This document shows positions 61,508-64,000 of a stretch of DNA of 64,000 nucleotides, piece after piece; the stretch's first letter is position 1; the number at the start of each line of letters is the position of its first letter. The notes under the pieces are model-generated. The model was not told the DNA's origin. It ran no database searches and saw nothing but the letters and a program-made list of their open reading frames with translations. Origin of the DNA: Henningerozyma blattae CBS 6284 (Eukaryota; Ascomycota; Saccharomycetes; Saccharomycetales; Saccharomycetaceae); the NCBI RefSeq assembly GCF_000315915.1, contig NC_020193.1, forward strand, positions 372,001-436,000, in the 5' to 3' direction. Position numbers and translations under genes: made by a program.

Positions 61508-62824
61508 TTATTTGGCAACAGCAACTTTGGATTCGGTTTTATCAAGCTCTATTTGGTCTAAATCTTGTTGGGTTTCTACATTAACTTTTTTATGTTCCAA
61601 ATTAGAATCTTCTGTAACACGGTTCTTATTTTCATTTTTCAATTCTTGTAATTCTTTTAAAGTCTTCTTTAATTCTTCATTTTCTCTTTTCATCAATTGT
61701 AATTCAATCAATACTTCCTTAGACCTACCATATGCCAACATTTTGGCAAATTCCTTATTTTCTCGTTTTAGAGTTTCAATTCTTACTATCATTCTATGAG
61801 CTAATGCTTCTGCATCATATCTACCATGTGCAGTAACAGAATTACTTAGATTTAAAGCTAATGAAGTTAAAATACTTTCTAGTTTATGCTTGGAGTCTCC
61901 TAATTCTCTTTCTTTTCTTTGTAATACTTCAGAAAATTTTCTAAATATAGCAACGATATTTTGTGGAACTTTTAATGATACATCATCTGAATCTGGATGT
62001 TGTTGTTGTTGGTGGTGTTGTATATGCGCTTTATTAGGATTATTATGCTGTTCATGAATTAATTTGTTCTTCAATTTTTCAATTTCTCCTTCAATGATAT
62101 GAATTTGAGTATCTTTAATACCAATTTGTAATTTCAAATTATGATTAGTCATTATCTCACCAGAACTTCTATTCTCTTCAAGGGATTCATTAAGAATATT
62201 TTTACTACTAGGGTCAATCATATTACCATTTTTAGTATTGATATAATCAATAGCATTTTTGCCCATATTTGGATTATTATTCAAATCACTATATCCACTA
62301 CTGAATGAACTATCCACCGTAGTGTTGAAACTACCATTAACTACTCTTGAAGAATCCATTATACTTCTTCCGGCTGTTGATGTAGCCGTATCAAACCCAG
62401 AAGTATGTGCATTATTGTTATTATTATTGTTATTATTTTCTGCAGTATTACTGTTATTAGTATTATTAGCGGTATTAGTCGAGGTATTATTGACACTATT
62501 ATTTGAAACAATACCGTTATTCTTACAAGGATCATTAGAATAATTATTGAAATTGTTTAATTGCATAGGCATATTAAATCCATTATTAGCATTACTATTC
62601 ACAAAACTAGATGAATTATACCTTCTAGCAATTGGAGTTTGTTGGCCAGGAGCCATGTTCATATTCATTGATGCACTAGCAGAATTCCTTTGATCCATTT
62701 GTTGAACAGATGATGATGCTGGCGTCCCCCTAGCATCACGGAATGACAAATTAGAAAACGTAGTCTCTAAGAGAGGTGTATGTGTTTGTTGTTGTAAATT
62801 TTGATCATAAGAAAAATAACTCAT
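61508..62824 (-). CDS. MUM2: Mum2, mRNA m6A methyltransferase (MIS) complex subunit
   Basis: WTAP-related protein that with Ime4 and Slz1 forms the meiotic mRNA N6-adenosine methylation complex. The 438 residues (366 in S. cerevisiae) have an N-terminal half rich in Asn/Ser/Gln, including an N8-type run near 133-140, and a C-terminal coiled coil from about 225. The coil includes the family block VPQNIVAIFRKFSEVLQRKERELGDSK and HGRYDAEALAHRMI, ending in a Lys/Glu heptad region and an acidic tail. Position equals YBR057C. I found no clear URS1 site upstream. Confidence 0.92.
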   Translation of the reverse strand: MSYFSYDQNLQQQTHTPLLETTFSNLSFRDARGTPASSSVQQMDQRNSASASMNMNMAPGQQTPIARRYNSSSFVNSNANNGFNMPMQLNNFNNYSNDPCKNNGIVSNNSVNNTSTNTANNTNNSNTAENNNNNNNNNAHTSGFDTATSTAGRSIMDSSRVVNGSFNTTVDSSFSSGYSDLNNNPNMGKNAIDYINTKNGNMIDPSSKNILNESLEENRSSGEIMTNHNLKLQIGIKDTQIHIIEGEIEKLKNKLIHEQHNNPNKAHIQHHQQQQHPDSDDVSLKVPQNIVAIFRKFSEVLQRKERELGDSKHKLESILTSLALNLSNSVTAHGRYDAEALAHRMIVRIETLKRENKEFAKMLAYGRSKEVLIELQLMKRENEELKKTLKELQELKNENKNRVTEDSNLEHKKVNVETQQDLDQIELDKTESKVAVAK

Positions 62825-63523
62825 TATAACTTCTAGGAGATCTTGGTATTAATTGTAGTTCCCAATATAAATGTTGAATTAATATCCTTGCTTGGTACTC
62901 TAGAAATTAGATTTGTCTTTTAGTTTCAATCGAAAATTACCGATCAGTCCTATTAATGAATATTTTGCTTCATAAAATGAGAAAAATATCCCAGCAAAAT
63001 TTTATAAAGCTCTCGAATTTAAATTCGATGATTTTCTCTTTTATTGAGAAACTCTCTTAGATCTCTGGACCGTTTCTCACTGTCCCCGGGAAGCCTCAAA
63101 ATAAAAACTAGCTGTCAGTTTCAAAGGGGAGAAATACAATTTAGTCAAAAAAGAAATTGCTTACACTAATAAGAAAATATTGTGAAATCTCTTAATTAAT
63201 AACGATAATTAAAAGTTAAGTTAGATAAAACTAAATTATGAAAAAGACTTTATATATCTTGAAATTTATATAAGTAAGATGATAGTAAAGTTAATGATTA
63301 AGAAAACAAAATAAAAGATACATCAAACTAGATACTATGCAATGAGGTATAGAATTTAATAAAGTTGGTCGTATATGATTAGTAGTGGGATTAACAGAGA
63401 GAGAGAGAGAGAGAAATAATTAAGGTAGAAGTGAATAAAAACAAATTATAAATTGTGAAACGTCAATGACATGCTCCTTTGCCTTTTTCTTTTTTTTTAA
63501 AAAAAAAACAAACAGAAAACATT
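62825..63523. other. MUM2 promoter / TSC3 3' flank
   Basis: 699 bp. AT-rich, with an (AG)n run at about 63395-63414 and a T/A run at 63487-63507. No recognised factor site and no supported gene. Confidence 0.4.
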
Positions 63524-63838
63524 TTATAAGAATATGTATTTAATAATACCAAATAAACTTAAACTGAATATCATTAAGAAAAAAACATGAAGACAAAACG
63601 AATCAAATGATGTCATCAAATAAAATGGTAAGTGGATATAATATATCCAGTACAATTTTTCAAAACAGTCTGCAATTTTTTGAGGGAATGTATCTTTTGT
63701 TCCTGTACGTACTTTAGCATCATGGATTGTTTCAACATATTGGAAACTTGTCTTTGCTTGTGACGTCTCTAATTCAGTTTTTTCCTTATTTATTTGTGAA
63801 GTAGTAGCAGTGGTAGTAGCAGATGTTTTGGAATCCAT
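63524..63838 (-). CDS. TSC3: Tsc3 serine palmitoyltransferase small subunit
   Basis: Small ER membrane activator of the Lcb1-Lcb2 serine palmitoyltransferase, the first step of sphingolipid synthesis. The 104 residues (80 in S. cerevisiae) end in the hallmark block EKLYWIYYIHLPFYLMTSFDSFCLH followed by one membrane helix (about 83-102), which is nearly invariant with S. cerevisiae Tsc3. The N-terminal 45 residues are Thr/Ser/Lys-rich and longer than in S. cerevisiae. Position next to MUM2 matches YBR058C-A. Confidence 0.95.
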   Translation of the reverse strand: MDSKTSATTTATTSQINKEKTELETSQAKTSFQYVETIHDAKVRTGTKDTFPQKIADCFEKLYWIYYIHLPFYLMTSFDSFCLHVFFLMIFSLSLFGIIKYIFL

Positions 63839-64000
63839 TGTGCTAATAACTTGAGTCAGATAGATTTATATTTGTTATTTGATTATTTTCCACAGTTTAT
63901 AAATATGAATTACCTTATTCAGCGTTTGGAATTAGGATGCTTTCTTAAATAATATGTTGAAGTTTTTCTATGTTTATTGTTATTAATACAACTGAGTTTG
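63839..64000. other. TSC3 upstream region, cut by window end
   Basis: AT-rich TSC3 5' flank. Nothing specific is seen before the window edge. Confidence 0.4.

Overview
This is nuclear DNA of a budding yeast in the Saccharomycetaceae. Genes are almost all intronless, intergenic DNA is very AT-rich, the one intron I found has canonical yeast splice signals, and nearly every protein has a recognisable S. cerevisiae counterpart. Gene order suggests a species that descends from the whole-genome duplication (Naumovozyma/Kazachstania/Tetrapisispora-like). Genes that lie on two sister chromosomes in S. cerevisiae are interleaved here on one, in the same relative order and orientation, while many genes expected between them are absent. 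Species identity is not established.

Left block (1-11.4 kb; S. cerevisiae chr IX/XI homology): SLN1 osmosensor histidine kinase, an unrecognised 320-aa protein, the Myb factor BAS1, a spliced small DUF1748 gene (YIL156W-B-like) whose first exon is only 9 nt, and the membrane protein SKG1.

Middle (12-34 kb; chr II/IV homology): the complete Leloir cluster GAL7-GAL10-GAL1 with seven perfect Gal4 sites (three upstream of GAL7, four between GAL10 and GAL1) and a Reb1 site in the divergent promoter. It is followed by the multidrug ABC transporter SNQ2 with two perfect Pdr1/Pdr3 elements, the macrodomain phosphatase POA1, a SCO copper chaperone, a DMT-like membrane protein, the AGC kinase YPK3, a 1.9-kb gene-free stretch with a 149-bp inverted-repeat element, and the DASH subunit DAD1.

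Right (34-64 kb; chr II/IV homology continues): KCS1 inositol polyphosphate kinase, FIG1, a FAT1-like protein whose AMP-binding catalytic motifs are eroded although the frame is intact, the acyltransferase CST26, the helicase FAL1 with a PAC box, an unidentified acidic protein that may be GIP1, a REG1/REG2-type PP1 regulator, a LYS14-type zinc-cluster factor, PRP6, the CYSTM micro-protein MNC1, MUM2 and TSC3. Local GC-rich islands and simple repeats cluster around the REG gene and upstream of LYS14.

Functionally the window mixes galactose metabolism (GAL7/10/1, with the glucose-repression regulator REG), lipid metabolism (FAT1-like, CST26, TSC3), mating (FIG1), RNA processing (FAL1, PRP6, MUM2) and signalling (SLN1, YPK3, KCS1). 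No transposon, tRNA, rRNA or convincing centromere was found.
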